Positions 41,261-49,871 of a stretch of 55,756 nucleotides of DNA are shown here, in pieces. Both the position numbers and the translations under genes were made by a program. Location: assembly GCA_035652095.1 (NCBI GenBank), contig DASREM010000041.1, positions 1 to 55,756 of the forward strand. The letters are read 5' to 3'. The stretch is from DASREM01 sp035652095 (GTDB lineage Bacteria; Acidobacteriota; Terriglobia; Terriglobales; Acidobacteriaceae). Under the pieces are notes generated by a model, which made no database searches, was not told the DNA's origin, and worked only from the letters and a program-made list of their open reading frames with translations. Positions within the stretch are counted from its first letter, which is position 1. Each line of letters opens with the position of its first letter.

Positions 41261-41602
41261 TTAGAGAGAAGAGGAAGGAGGAGCCCGTTCGGACTGCGGA
41301 GACCGGTCAATTAGCAGAGACCGCGATAGATGTGGTTCTGCCTTCTGCGCCAAGGAAACAGAGGCTGCCTGCGCTTTGAACCCAGGTCGCAGGTCCGCAA
41401 CGAACGAAACGGTCAGCGGACCGCAGCAGTTGCGTTCACAACAGTTGATGGAAGACAACTGAGGTTCAGACGAGCCGTGCTCGTGCATGCCTTTGCGCAT
41501 GCAGCACGCGTGGGATGCGGGAGCAGCCAGCGCCATCGCCGCCGGAGCAAAGACGCTCACCAGCAGCAACACGAGCAGGAATCTGGCAGTCAACTGGCGC
41601 AC
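41261..41602 (-). CDS. Cys/His-rich small exported protein
   Basis: A GTG at 41602 with GGGGA upstream gives a 113-residue protein; the frame is open to 41665. An N-terminal signal helix (LLVLLLVSVFAPAAMALA) is followed by ASHACCMRKGMHEHG and NCCERNCCGPLT, which contain three CC pairs and several His. The pattern resembles small metal-handling proteins found beside TonB receptors and copper genes, and the rest is polar and low in complexity. Its place 138 bases ahead of the receptor suggests cotranscription. Metal binding is inferred. Confidence 0.55.
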   Translation of the reverse strand: MRQLTARFLLVLLLVSVFAPAAMALAAPASHACCMRKGMHEHGSSEPQLSSINCCERNCCGPLTVSFVADLRPGFKAQAASVSLAQKAEPHLSRSLLIDRSPQSERAPPSSSL

Positions 41603-41683
41603 AAAAATCCCCAGCCCCACACCTGGTGCACAAAGCATAGCAAAAAACGGGACGGGTGTTGTCACTCATCCCGCCAACACGGC

Positions 41684-42148
41684 CTACCGACCCACGATAT
41701 CCCCTTTCAATCCTGCGACCGCGGTCAGAACGTCCTGCCGCTCTTTGGCAGGCACATTGAATTTGTCGAAGGTGGCGTTCAGGTCCTTGGCCATGGCATT
41801 CCAATCTTCTTCAGTGATACCCAAGCCGGTGTGCGCCGTTTTCATATCGCGTCCAATGTAGGCGCATGGGCCGCCAGTCGCCATGCATAGGAAGTCCACA
41901 ATGTGGGTCCGAATTCGCTTCAACGAGTCCGTGCTCTGCCCTTTGAAGAACCGCGATAGCTGCGGGTCACTCGACAGCCTGCCCAGGAAATCATCAGTCA
42001 CAGCCGCGAGCGCGTCATATCCGCCCAGCCGCTTGTAGAGGCTGGCCTGCTGCTGATCGGCGGGCCGCGGATTGGCCGCCCACACCGGGGCCATTGTCGC
42101 TAATGCAATTACAACCGCACAAAACAAAGAGTTAGTTTTGATTCGCAT
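41684..42148 (-). CDS. Exported group I truncated haemoglobin
   Basis: ATG 42148 has AGGAG upstream and starts a signal peptide (SLFCAVVIALATMAPVWAA); longer in-frame starts lack signals. The 154-residue protein carries the truncated globin fold: the N-terminal LYKRLGGYDALAAVTDDF motif, the distal-pocket helix, and the proximal His in MKTAHTGLGITEEDW. Truncated globins bind O2 or NO and may detoxify NO. Most are cytoplasmic, so an export signal is unusual. The gene follows the nucleoside hydrolase on the same strand but 142 bases away. Confidence 0.88.
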   Translation of the reverse strand: MRIKTNSLFCAVVIALATMAPVWAANPRPADQQQASLYKRLGGYDALAAVTDDFLGRLSSDPQLSRFFKGQSTDSLKRIRTHIVDFLCMATGGPCAYIGRDMKTAHTGLGITEEDWNAMAKDLNATFDKFNVPAKERQDVLTAVAGLKGDIVGR

Positions 42149-42290
42149 CGGTATCTCCTGTGAGGTACTCACTGCAACAAATACGCGGCTGGGCAGAAAA
42201 CGGATTGCAGGGGAGCTGCAAAGGTATGCTACCCAATGTCGAGTATCAAGAAAACCGGGACTTTGCTTCACGCACCTAAGGCTCGAGAAG

Positions 42291-43244
42291 CTACTGCAGC
42301 GCGACATACAGGCGATCCTTCCATCGCTGGTTGTCCATCGCCCAACAAATCTTCGCCTTCTTCGTACCTGCCCACAGCGCGCGATTTCGATCGTCTTCGG
42401 CGACATTCAACCGGTCCACCACGGTCATGCCCCGGGTCAATTCGCTGCGGATCTCGATATCCGTGTAGTGTGAACTCCATTCCGTCCCGATCGTTGGGTC
42501 CAGTGCAAGGCTCATGGCCACTGGATCGGGCAAACAAATCCCGTCCTCGCCGGTTTGAATCTTGTAGGCGCGGATTGCGTGGCTGTTGCACTCCACGGCG
42601 AAACGGGCGCGTTCAGTATTGAATCCGAGAATCTGCTCGATCTCGTTCCGTTTTACGACCGCATCGCCCCGCGACAGTTGCCATCCCACCATTTCAATCG
42701 GAAGATCGCTTCGGAACACGACGCGGGCAGCCTCCGGATCGACCCAGATGTTGTATTCCGCCGCCGGAGTTACATTGCCTTCGCAGCATGGAGCGCCTCC
42801 CATCACGACGCAACGTCCCACCTTGGCGGCAATCTCCGGTCGCTTGGCCAGCGCCAGTGCGATATTGGTCAACGGCCCCAGTGTCACCACAACCAGCCCG
42901 GGATTCGCCTCGACCGTCTCAATGATCGCATCCGCCGCATGCAGCTTCTCGCACCCGCGCCGCGGTGCCGAATAGTTGTGATCTCCCAACCCATCGCGGC
43001 CGTGAAACCAGGTCGCGTTCTGGTATATACGGAGCAGCGGTTTGTCCGCACCCATGTAGACCGGCACGTCCGCTCCACAAAGTTCCGCAGTGTAGAGCGC
43101 GTTGCGAGTAGACTGCCGCACATCCACATTCCCCGCGACAGTCGTAATGGCAGCCACGCGCACCTCGGGCGCACGCAGGGCCATGATGAGGGCGACAGCG
43201 TCGTCGGACGCCGTGTCGGTATCAATCAGGAAGGTTCGTGACAT
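42291..43244 (-). CDS. Nucleoside hydrolase
   Basis: This 317-residue protein of the IunH family hydrolyses the N-glycosidic bond of ribonucleosides. The N-terminal Ca2+ site DTDTASDDAVAL (residues 7-18) is intact, as are TVAGNV near residue 40 and the catalytic His/Asp in the C-terminal CLPDPVAMSLALDP region. The longer frame up to 43325 has no start signal. It could take part in purine or pyrimidine salvage. It is transcribed divergently from the ArsR-type gene, 123 bases apart. Confidence 0.9.
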   Translation of the reverse strand: MSRTFLIDTDTASDDAVALIMALRAPEVRVAAITTVAGNVDVRQSTRNALYTAELCGADVPVYMGADKPLLRIYQNATWFHGRDGLGDHNYSAPRRGCEKLHAADAIIETVEANPGLVVVTLGPLTNIALALAKRPEIAAKVGRCVVMGGAPCCEGNVTPAAEYNIWVDPEAARVVFRSDLPIEMVGWQLSRGDAVVKRNEIEQILGFNTERARFAVECNSHAIRAYKIQTGEDGICLPDPVAMSLALDPTIGTEWSSHYTDIEIRSELTRGMTVVDRLNVAEDDRNRALWAGTKKAKICWAMDNQRWKDRLYVALQ

Positions 43245-43367
43245 CGGCGTAGGATAGCAAACCAGGGAGCCAGGGCCCCACATTCTTCTTCGTGCTCCAT
43301 TTCTCGCGAGCAGGCCCTGAAGCATTGTCGCGCTGACAGGAAACGCCGATCAGCTTACAATTCCGCC

Positions 43368-44171
43368 ATGGCAGAAGATTTGAGCTTCAGAGGTTTAGAG
43401 CAATGGCCCAACACCTCACCTGCGCTCGCCGGCTTCGTTGCAAAAAATTACCCCAGCCATTATGGGCTCTCTGAAACCGCATCCCTGATCAGTGACCCTG
43501 GGCGTGCTTCGATGCTGATGGCATTGATGAGCGGTATCAACTTGCCGGCCGGGCAACTGGCGATGATCGCCAACGTGGCCCCACAAACTGCGAGTAGCCA
43601 CCTGTCTCGCATGGTGTCCGGAAGGTTGCTTGTGGTCGAGCAGCAAGGCCGCCACCGCTACTATCGCCTCGCCGATACCGAAGTCGCGCACGCCATCGAA
43701 GCCCTGCTCGCAGTTGCGCCAATTCGCAGTACGCGGTCACGCAAGGACCTCACGCACGCAACCCGCGTTGACCACACCCTGGCCTTTGCGCGGACCTGCT
43801 ATTCCCACCTTGCGGGGAAATTAGCCGTTGAAATCGCAGCCGCGCTGCAGCAACGCCACTATGTCGTTCCCGCTGAACCGCGGCAATCCGAAGTCACAGA
43901 ATCGGGCCGGAAGTGGTTCCGGGAACTCGGAATCCCGATCACCGAGATGCAGGCCAAGCACCCTCGCTTTGCGCGACGTTGCCTGGACTGGACGGAACGC
44001 CGCCATCACATCGCCGGCAAACTCGGCTCCGCTATGCTGACCAGGTTTCGCGAATTACGCTGGGTTGCGCCCATTCGCGGCAGCCGCGCGCTCCGAGTCA
44101 CAGTTCTGGGTGTGCAGGAATTTCAACGGCGGCTCGATATCCGCTTGCCGGCAAACTTGCAACCGCAGTAA
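43368..44171 (+). CDS. ArsR-type winged-helix transcriptional regulator with C-terminal domain
   Basis: Of its 267 residues, about 35-115 form an ArsR/SmtB winged helix (LISDPGRASMLMALM then VAPQTASSHLSRMVSGRLLVVEQQGRHRYY, quoted in part). No metal-binding Cys box is present in the recognition helix. The C-terminal half (about 115-265) has a conserved-looking HARTCYSHLAG-like region and RCLDWTERRHHIAGKLG, as in the long ArsR regulators often found near detoxification genes. It is 22 bases upstream of kdsB and may be cotranscribed with it. The regulated gene is unknown. Confidence 0.87.
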   Translation: MAEDLSFRGLEQWPNTSPALAGFVAKNYPSHYGLSETASLISDPGRASMLMALMSGINLPAGQLAMIANVAPQTASSHLSRMVSGRLLVVEQQGRHRYYRLADTEVAHAIEALLAVAPIRSTRSRKDLTHATRVDHTLAFARTCYSHLAGKLAVEIAAALQQRHYVVPAEPRQSEVTESGRKWFRELGIPITEMQAKHPRFARRCLDWTERRHHIAGKLGSAMLTRFRELRWVAPIRGSRALRVTVLGVQEFQRRLDIRLPANLQPQ

Positions 44172-44193
44172 AGAACCCTGAAACTAGGTCGGC

Positions 44194-44913
44194 ATGAAAG
44201 CGATTGCCGTGATTCCCGCGCGCTTGAACTCTACCCGGCTGCCCCGCAAAATGCTTCGCCAGATTGATGGTCAGCCGCTGGTTGGACGAGTCTATAACGC
44301 GGTCCGTTCCTCTCCCCTGCTCACCGACGTGATCGTGGCCACGGACTCCGACGAGATTCTGCAACTCTGTCGGGCACATGGCTGGAACGCCTGCATGACT
44401 TCTGCTTCTCATCGTTCCGGAACCGAGCGGGTTCATGAGGTCGCAACGGCAGTTCCTGCTGATGTCTATGTCAATGTGCAGGGAGATGAACCCCTCGCCC
44501 GCGCCGAACAGATTGCGGCGCTGCTTCAAGTCATGGAGAATGCCGAAGCTCAGGTAGGCACTCTGAAAACGCCGGCACACCCCTTGGACATTGAGAATCC
44601 CAATGCCGTCAAAGTCGTGACCGACAGCTCAGGCCGGGCGCTGTATTTTTCCCGCGCCACCATTCCCTACGATCGCGATGCATCGAAGCCGGCCTACTTC
44701 AAACATCTTGGGTTCTATGCCTATCGAAAGCAGGCGCTGGATCTGTTCTGCAGCCTTTCCGAGTCGTCGCTCGAAAGGAGCGAACGCCTGGAACAGTTGC
44801 GGTTCCTGGAAAACGGGGTCTCTATCTACGTGGGCGAGACTCCATACGACAGCATCGGGGTTGACACCGAAAAAGACTTGCAGAGGGTGGAGGCTTTGCT
44901 CAGGCGGAAGTAG
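44194..44913 (+). CDS. kdsB: 3-deoxy-manno-octulosonate cytidylyltransferase
   Basis: This 239-residue enzyme activates Kdo with CTP for lipopolysaccharide assembly. Signature residues are the N-terminal VIPARLNSTRLPRKML loop that binds CTP, YVNVQGDEPL (metal Asp) near 92, and the DTEKDL motif at the end. Length is standard. The gene is convergent with the M48 protease gene, overlapping it by 14 bases. Confidence 0.95.
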   Translation: MKAIAVIPARLNSTRLPRKMLRQIDGQPLVGRVYNAVRSSPLLTDVIVATDSDEILQLCRAHGWNACMTSASHRSGTERVHEVATAVPADVYVNVQGDEPLARAEQIAALLQVMENAEAQVGTLKTPAHPLDIENPNAVKVVTDSSGRALYFSRATIPYDRDASKPAYFKHLGFYAYRKQALDLFCSLSESSLERSERLEQLRFLENGVSIYVGETPYDSIGVDTEKDLQRVEALLRRK

Positions 44914-46042
44914 GGCTGGACCAGGCCCGCGCCGCGTCGACTCGCTTCGAAATCGCCGGATGCGAATGAAAAAACCACTCTACCCAGCGCGACGGCGTTC
45001 GCTCTGCCAAATTCTGATCGGCGAGCTTGTTCATGGACGTGATGAACGGCCCCACGCTGGCGATGGAGCGAAACGCGTATCGGTCCGCTTCCCGTTCGTT
45101 GTACCTGGAATATGCGTTCAAGGCGGGCAGCACCAGAAATGAAAGCACGGTCGAAACCAGCACCAGCAATGGCAGATTTGCAAAATCCGACAGCGTTTCA
45201 AACATGTGCAGACGATCGATTGCGTAGTGCAAGGCCCAGTTCGCCGCCCAAAAACCCACTAGGGTAGTGAGCGCCTGCACCAGTATGCTTTTGAAAATGT
45301 GCTTGTGGACATGGTGTCCGAGTTCGTGCGCGAGCACCGCCTCGATCTCCTCGGCAGAGTAGTTCTCCAGCAGGGTATCGGCCAGGATGATGCGCCGCGT
45401 ATTCCCCAACCCGGTCAATGCCGCGTTCGCCTTTTTGCTCTTTTCTGAGAGCTTCCACTGGTACACACCGCGCACCCGGGTTCCAGCGCGCTCACTCAAT
45501 CGCACCAGCCGCGCTTTTAAGTCCTCGTTATCGAGTGGCTCGAACTTGTAAAAGATGGGGAACAGCACGACCGGTGCAAGCTGCGCCATAAGCACGAACA
45601 GAACCAGGAACGCTGCCCAGCAGATCAGCCACCAATGCTGCGAATCAATCCGGATAATGAAATACAGCAACTCAACGATGAGGCCACCGAGAATCAGGGT
45701 GACCAGCAGTGCTTTCACTTCGTCCCAGATCCAGGAGCGGGTTCTCTGGTTGGAAAGCTGATACCGGTGCTCCAACCGGAACCCGTAGTAATCCAGGCCG
45801 AGTCCAAGGACCTTGCCAAGCACCAGAAGCATGGCGACATACAAAAACACGGCCACGCTGTAGTGCTGAAACGATGAACTGTAAGCAAGATCGCGAAGGG
45901 TGCCGCTCCAGCCGGTGGCCAGAAGCACGACCAGCAGGACCAGACCCAGCGCAAAATCGGCGATGCCCAGCCACCGCTTGGTACGGTTGTATTGACGGGC
46001 TTGCGCCGAATCGCTTGCGGTTGTGGAATCAGCAAAACTCAT
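44900..46042 (-). CDS. M48-family membrane metallopeptidase (Ste24/CAAX-type)
   Basis: This 380-residue protease has four or more N-terminal membrane helices. The zinc motif HELGH (in AVLAHELGHHVHKH) lies near residue 245, and the third ligand Glu in NEREADRYAF near 320. Members process CAAX or bacterial membrane proteins and handle stress-damaged proteins. Its gene follows the phosphomannomutase gene by 120 bases on the same strand. Confidence 0.92.
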   Translation of the reverse strand: MSFADSTTASDSAQARQYNRTKRWLGIADFALGLVLLVVLLATGWSGTLRDLAYSSSFQHYSVAVFLYVAMLLVLGKVLGLGLDYYGFRLEHRYQLSNQRTRSWIWDEVKALLVTLILGGLIVELLYFIIRIDSQHWWLICWAAFLVLFVLMAQLAPVVLFPIFYKFEPLDNEDLKARLVRLSERAGTRVRGVYQWKLSEKSKKANAALTGLGNTRRIILADTLLENYSAEEIEAVLAHELGHHVHKHIFKSILVQALTTLVGFWAANWALHYAIDRLHMFETLSDFANLPLLVLVSTVLSFLVLPALNAYSRYNEREADRYAFRSIASVGPFITSMNKLADQNLAERTPSRWVEWFFHSHPAISKRVDAARAWSSPTSA

Positions 46043-46162
46043 TGGAAGCTTTGATTATCGCCGTTTCCGATCACGGAATGCGACATCCGAAAGTTCAACC
46101 GGCCGAGCGGTCGCCGGAGTGGTTCTCTACTTACATTAGCATGGAATGGCGTGTACTTCGGT

Positions 46163-47581
46163 CTATGCGCTTTCGTTTACGAAGGCCTCGCCACTTGACA
46201 GAATTTCGCTAACCAGCGCCGGGGAAGCAGCCTCGGCATAGACCCGCAGCAATGGTTCCGTGCCCGAAGCTCGAAACAGGATCCAGGCTTCTGCACCCTT
46301 GCCCTCGGTAGGCGCGTCCAGGAAAAACTTGATCCCATCGCGGTTTTCTTTTCTGACCACCGAGTAGCTTCCCAGCCGATTGCTGGAACTTGCGCTGGCG
46401 CGCTGGATTGCGCCTTGCTTCACATCTTCGGCGATATGCATATCGCGGCGGCCATAATAGTGCGGGCCGTATTCGTTTTGCAGATCGGCTACCAACTGAC
46501 CCAGCGGCTTGCCTTCTTCGGCCATGACGTTGGCCAGCAGCAAGGCGTTGAGCACGCCGTCGCGTTCCGGCAAGTAGCGAGAATAGCCGATCCCGCCTGA
46601 TTCCTCTCCCCCGATCACGATGTCGCGCTCCATCATGAGGTCGGCAATATGCTTGAAGCCGATCGAGCATTCGTTCAGTTTTCTTCCGTAGCGTGCCGCA
46701 ATGCGGTCCAGCATCCGCGTGGTGTTGAAAGCCCGTACCACCTCGCCCGGCCATTGCTTGCGTTTCAGCAGCCATTCGAGAAGTACAGAAAAGATCTTGT
46801 GCGAGTCCACGAAGCTGCCGTCCTCTGCGACTGCGCCGATTCGATCCGCATCCCCATCGGTGGCAAAGCCGGCATGGCAGCGTTCTTTTACCACGGTATC
46901 TTGCAGAAGTTTCACATGGGGCTCGATCGGCTCAGGGTTGATGGCGGGAAACAAAGGATTCAATTCCTGCCGGATCGCAACATACTGAATGCCGTGATCG
47001 CCGAATATCTTCGGCAATATGCCCCGTCCGGATCCATACATCGAATCAATGCCGAACTTGAAATTTGCTTTCTTGATGAGTTCAAGGTCGGCAAACTTCG
47101 AAACGCCTTCGATGTATGCGGCCTTTAAGTCAACCTCGTCAATGGGCGCCTTCTTGCCATTCGGCATAGCTCCGGCGCGAACCTGCTCTTCAATGATCTT
47201 CATGATGGCGGGAGTAGCCGAGCCGCCAAATTTCCCCTTGAATTTCACGCCATTCCAATTCCACGGATTGTGGCTCGAAGTGATGACCACGCCTCCAGCC
47301 GCTCCCTGGTTTTTCACCGCAAATGAAATCGAAGGTGTCGGAGAGTAATCGCACGCCAACTTCACCGGAATGCCCGCGCCGGCGAGCACTTCGGCCGCCA
47401 AGCGCGCCACCCGCTGCGAGGCGAAACGCGTGTCGTAGCCCACGATCACCCCGCGTTGCGGATCTTCATGATTCAGAATGTAGGAGGCGATCGCACCAGC
47501 CACGCGACGCACATTGTCGAACGTAAAATCGTCGGCGATCACGCCGCGCCAGCCGTCGGTGCCAAATTTGATTTCGCTCAT
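46163..47581 (-). CDS. Phosphoglucomutase/phosphomannomutase-family protein
   Basis: This 472-residue alpha-D-phosphohexomutase has the phosphoserine loop TSSHNPWNWNG (Ser103 probable) near residue 101, the metal loop DGDADR near 240, and the substrate motif GGEESGG near 325. It interconverts hexose 1- and 6-phosphates. It lies behind manA and manC in the same direction, which suggests mannose-6-phosphate to mannose-1-phosphate, the missing middle step of GDP-mannose synthesis. Glucose use cannot be excluded. Confidence 0.9.
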   Translation of the reverse strand: MSEIKFGTDGWRGVIADDFTFDNVRRVAGAIASYILNHEDPQRGVIVGYDTRFASQRVARLAAEVLAGAGIPVKLACDYSPTPSISFAVKNQGAAGGVVITSSHNPWNWNGVKFKGKFGGSATPAIMKIIEEQVRAGAMPNGKKAPIDEVDLKAAYIEGVSKFADLELIKKANFKFGIDSMYGSGRGILPKIFGDHGIQYVAIRQELNPLFPAINPEPIEPHVKLLQDTVVKERCHAGFATDGDADRIGAVAEDGSFVDSHKIFSVLLEWLLKRKQWPGEVVRAFNTTRMLDRIAARYGRKLNECSIGFKHIADLMMERDIVIGGEESGGIGYSRYLPERDGVLNALLLANVMAEEGKPLGQLVADLQNEYGPHYYGRRDMHIAEDVKQGAIQRASASSSNRLGSYSVVRKENRDGIKFFLDAPTEGKGAEAWILFRASGTEPLLRVYAEAASPALVSEILSSGEAFVNESA

Positions 47582-47595
47582 TCTCTTCTCGAAGC

Positions 47596-48708
47596 TCAGG
47601 TCAGCTTCGTCAACCTTTTCTCGTCCAGGTGCTTCACGACCTTACCGACATCCTGCGCGCGCTCAAGGGTGGTGATCAGCAGCGCATCGTCGGTTTCTAC
47701 AACCACCAGGTTGCTCACGCCGATGAGGGCCACAAATTTCCCGGGCGCGGCGATATAGTTCTGCTCTGCATCCAGGGTGAAGATGCCCTCCCCTGATACC
47801 AGGTTGCCATTCCGGGGAAGGCGCTTGGCCACGTGGTGCTCGTGCAGCGCAGTCCAGGAGCCCAGGTCGTTCCAGCCGAAGTCCGCGGGAAGGCAAAAAA
47901 TGTTCGAGTCCTTCTCTCCCTTGGCGGAACGCGGCTCCAGCACCGCATAATCGATACTGATGTTCTCGCACTTCGGATAAAGTTTCTTGAACGTCGCCGC
48001 AAAACTTCGCGTCCCGAATGAGCCGGCGATCTGCTTCAGAATCGTTGCCGTCTTCGGCAGGTGCTCCTCGAGCGCATTTGCCAGGGTGCGCGCGCTCCAA
48101 AGAAACATTCCGCTGTTCCAGAAATAATTGCCGGCGCTCAGGAAGGCGCGAGCCCGCTCACCGTCAGGCTTTTCGGTGAAGCGGCGAACCCGTAAGGCTG
48201 CTTCGCTCTGGCTCGGTGCTCCAGCCTCGATGTAGCCGTATCCGGTCTCCGCCCGCGTGGGCCGAATCCCCAACACGACAATATTCTCTCCGGCGGACGC
48301 GATCTCGATTCCTCTTTCCAGAACGTGGTGGAAGCGCACTTCGTCACCAATGACATGATCGGATGGAAACAATCCAACGATCGCCTTGGGATCGCTTCGC
48401 AGCAGCAGGAAGGCCGCCAGCCCGATCGCCGGCGCTGTGTTCCGGCCCACCGGCTCCGCCAGCACTTGCTCGGCCTTCAGCCGCGGCAATTGCCGCACGA
48501 TTTCCTGCCGCGAATCTTCATTGCTGACCACCCAGAAACGGCGGGATGGCGCCAGAGGTTGCAGGCGAGCGACGGTCTGCTGAATCATGGTGCGCCTGCC
48601 ATCCAGCGCAAGCAGTTGCTTGGCACGGCGCTTCCGGCTCAACGGCCAGAACCGGGTCCCCCGGCCACCGGCAAGAATCACGGGATAGAAATTGAGTTTA
48701 TCGGCCAC
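47596..48708 (-). CDS. manC: Mannose-1-phosphate guanylyltransferase
   Basis: This 370-residue enzyme makes GDP-mannose from mannose-1-phosphate and GTP. The start VILAGGRGTRFWPLSRKRRAK is the nucleotide loop, with SDHVI near 115 and the FTEKPDGERARAFL block. It is the short ManC form, without a fused isomerase domain, in keeping with a separate manA. It lies 61 bases behind manA and 14 bases ahead of the phosphomannomutase gene. GDP-mannose feeds exopolysaccharide, lipopolysaccharide and glycan assembly. Confidence 0.93.
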   Translation of the reverse strand: MADKLNFYPVILAGGRGTRFWPLSRKRRAKQLLALDGRRTMIQQTVARLQPLAPSRRFWVVSNEDSRQEIVRQLPRLKAEQVLAEPVGRNTAPAIGLAAFLLLRSDPKAIVGLFPSDHVIGDEVRFHHVLERGIEIASAGENIVVLGIRPTRAETGYGYIEAGAPSQSEAALRVRRFTEKPDGERARAFLSAGNYFWNSGMFLWSARTLANALEEHLPKTATILKQIAGSFGTRSFAATFKKLYPKCENISIDYAVLEPRSAKGEKDSNIFCLPADFGWNDLGSWTALHEHHVAKRLPRNGNLVSGEGIFTLDAEQNYIAAPGKFVALIGVSNLVVVETDDALLITTLERAQDVGKVVKHLDEKRLTKLT

Positions 48709-48769
48709 AGTTCAGTGACACAAAAAGTTCTTCAGCACTTCTGCGCCATCACAATCCTGAGATGCGGAA

Positions 48770-49771
48770 TTATATTCTCGTGGCCGGCTCTGGGAGAGAA
48801 TCTCCGGGCACGTACGCTTTCAGAAACTCCACGTTCCATTGCGGCTGCACCTGAAAGGCGCCGGCGCTCGCTGGAACCACAACCGCGTCGCCCTTGGTTA
48901 GAGTCACCTTTTCGGCGCCTGCCATTTCGATAACCGCGCAGCCATCAATCGCGACCAGTATCTGTACCGAAGTCTTCCCCGTGTGGTCGCGTGTTTCAAA
49001 TTCGTGTGGCTCTTTCATCTCGAACAGTTCCACGACGAAACAGGACGAAGCCACCAGTTGCGACAAACGGTTCTTGCTGCCATTGAGCGAGACCGGCGCC
49101 GGTCGAATCACCTTTCCGGAGGCGACCCGCTCTTTCACCGCCGCCAGACCTCGCTCCAGGTGCAGTTCCCGGGGACGGCCGTAGTCATACAGCCGGTACG
49201 TTGTGTCCGATTGCTGCTGTGTTTCTACCATGATCGAGCCCGGCCCCAGCGTATGTACAGTACCTCCGGCAACGTAAATCAGCTCGCCGGGATACACATT
49301 CACCCAGTTCAGCACTTCTTCTGCGCGCTGGGCGTGAATCGCATCCTCAAGATCTTTCCTGGTTACACCGGGCTTTAATCCCAGCGCAATCTGCGAGCCG
49401 GGCTTGGCATGCGCGACGTACCAGCATTCCGTCTTCCCGCACGGCTCACCGACCGCGCGGGCCATTTCGTCATCGGGATGCACTTGCACCGATAGCTTTT
49501 CCGCCGGGAAAAGAAACTTCAGCAGTAACGGAAATCGGTGCTCATCCCGCGCCGATGCTCCCACCAGGCTTCTCCCGAATTGGCGGCTCAATTCAGAAAG
49601 CGATTTCCCTTTGAACGCTCCATTCGAGACCTTGCAGTCATCTCCGGTTAACCACGATTCTCCGATCTTCTGCTCGAAGCGATGATTCGGGTAAATGGGC
49701 GATAGGTCAAACGTTCCCCAGGGACGGGGATCAAACCCTGGCATCATGAGAAATGGATACAAATCGCTCAT
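48770..49771 (-). CDS. manA: Mannose-6-phosphate isomerase, class I
   Basis: This 333-residue cupin-fold isomerase converts fructose-6-phosphate to mannose-6-phosphate. Zinc-site residues are visible in LSVQVHPDDE (Gln-x-His) near 95 and KTECWYV near 115, with the typical ETQQQSDTTYRLYDYGR block near 180. It heads the GDP-mannose gene set. The gene starts 100 bases behind the aspartate-aminotransferase gene. Length is close to the family norm. Confidence 0.92.
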   Translation of the reverse strand: MSDLYPFLMMPGFDPRPWGTFDLSPIYPNHRFEQKIGESWLTGDDCKVSNGAFKGKSLSELSRQFGRSLVGASARDEHRFPLLLKFLFPAEKLSVQVHPDDEMARAVGEPCGKTECWYVAHAKPGSQIALGLKPGVTRKDLEDAIHAQRAEEVLNWVNVYPGELIYVAGGTVHTLGPGSIMVETQQQSDTTYRLYDYGRPRELHLERGLAAVKERVASGKVIRPAPVSLNGSKNRLSQLVASSCFVVELFEMKEPHEFETRDHTGKTSVQILVAIDGCAVIEMAGAEKVTLTKGDAVVVPASAGAFQVQPQWNVEFLKAYVPGDSLPEPATRI

Positions 49772-49871
49772 AGCGAGAGATGGGAGAGGGCCCTCAACAC
49801 ATGGGAGAGCAACGAACTACCCGGCGTTAGAGGCACAAAATGGCAGAGAGGCTGCCTGACAAAATATGTCG

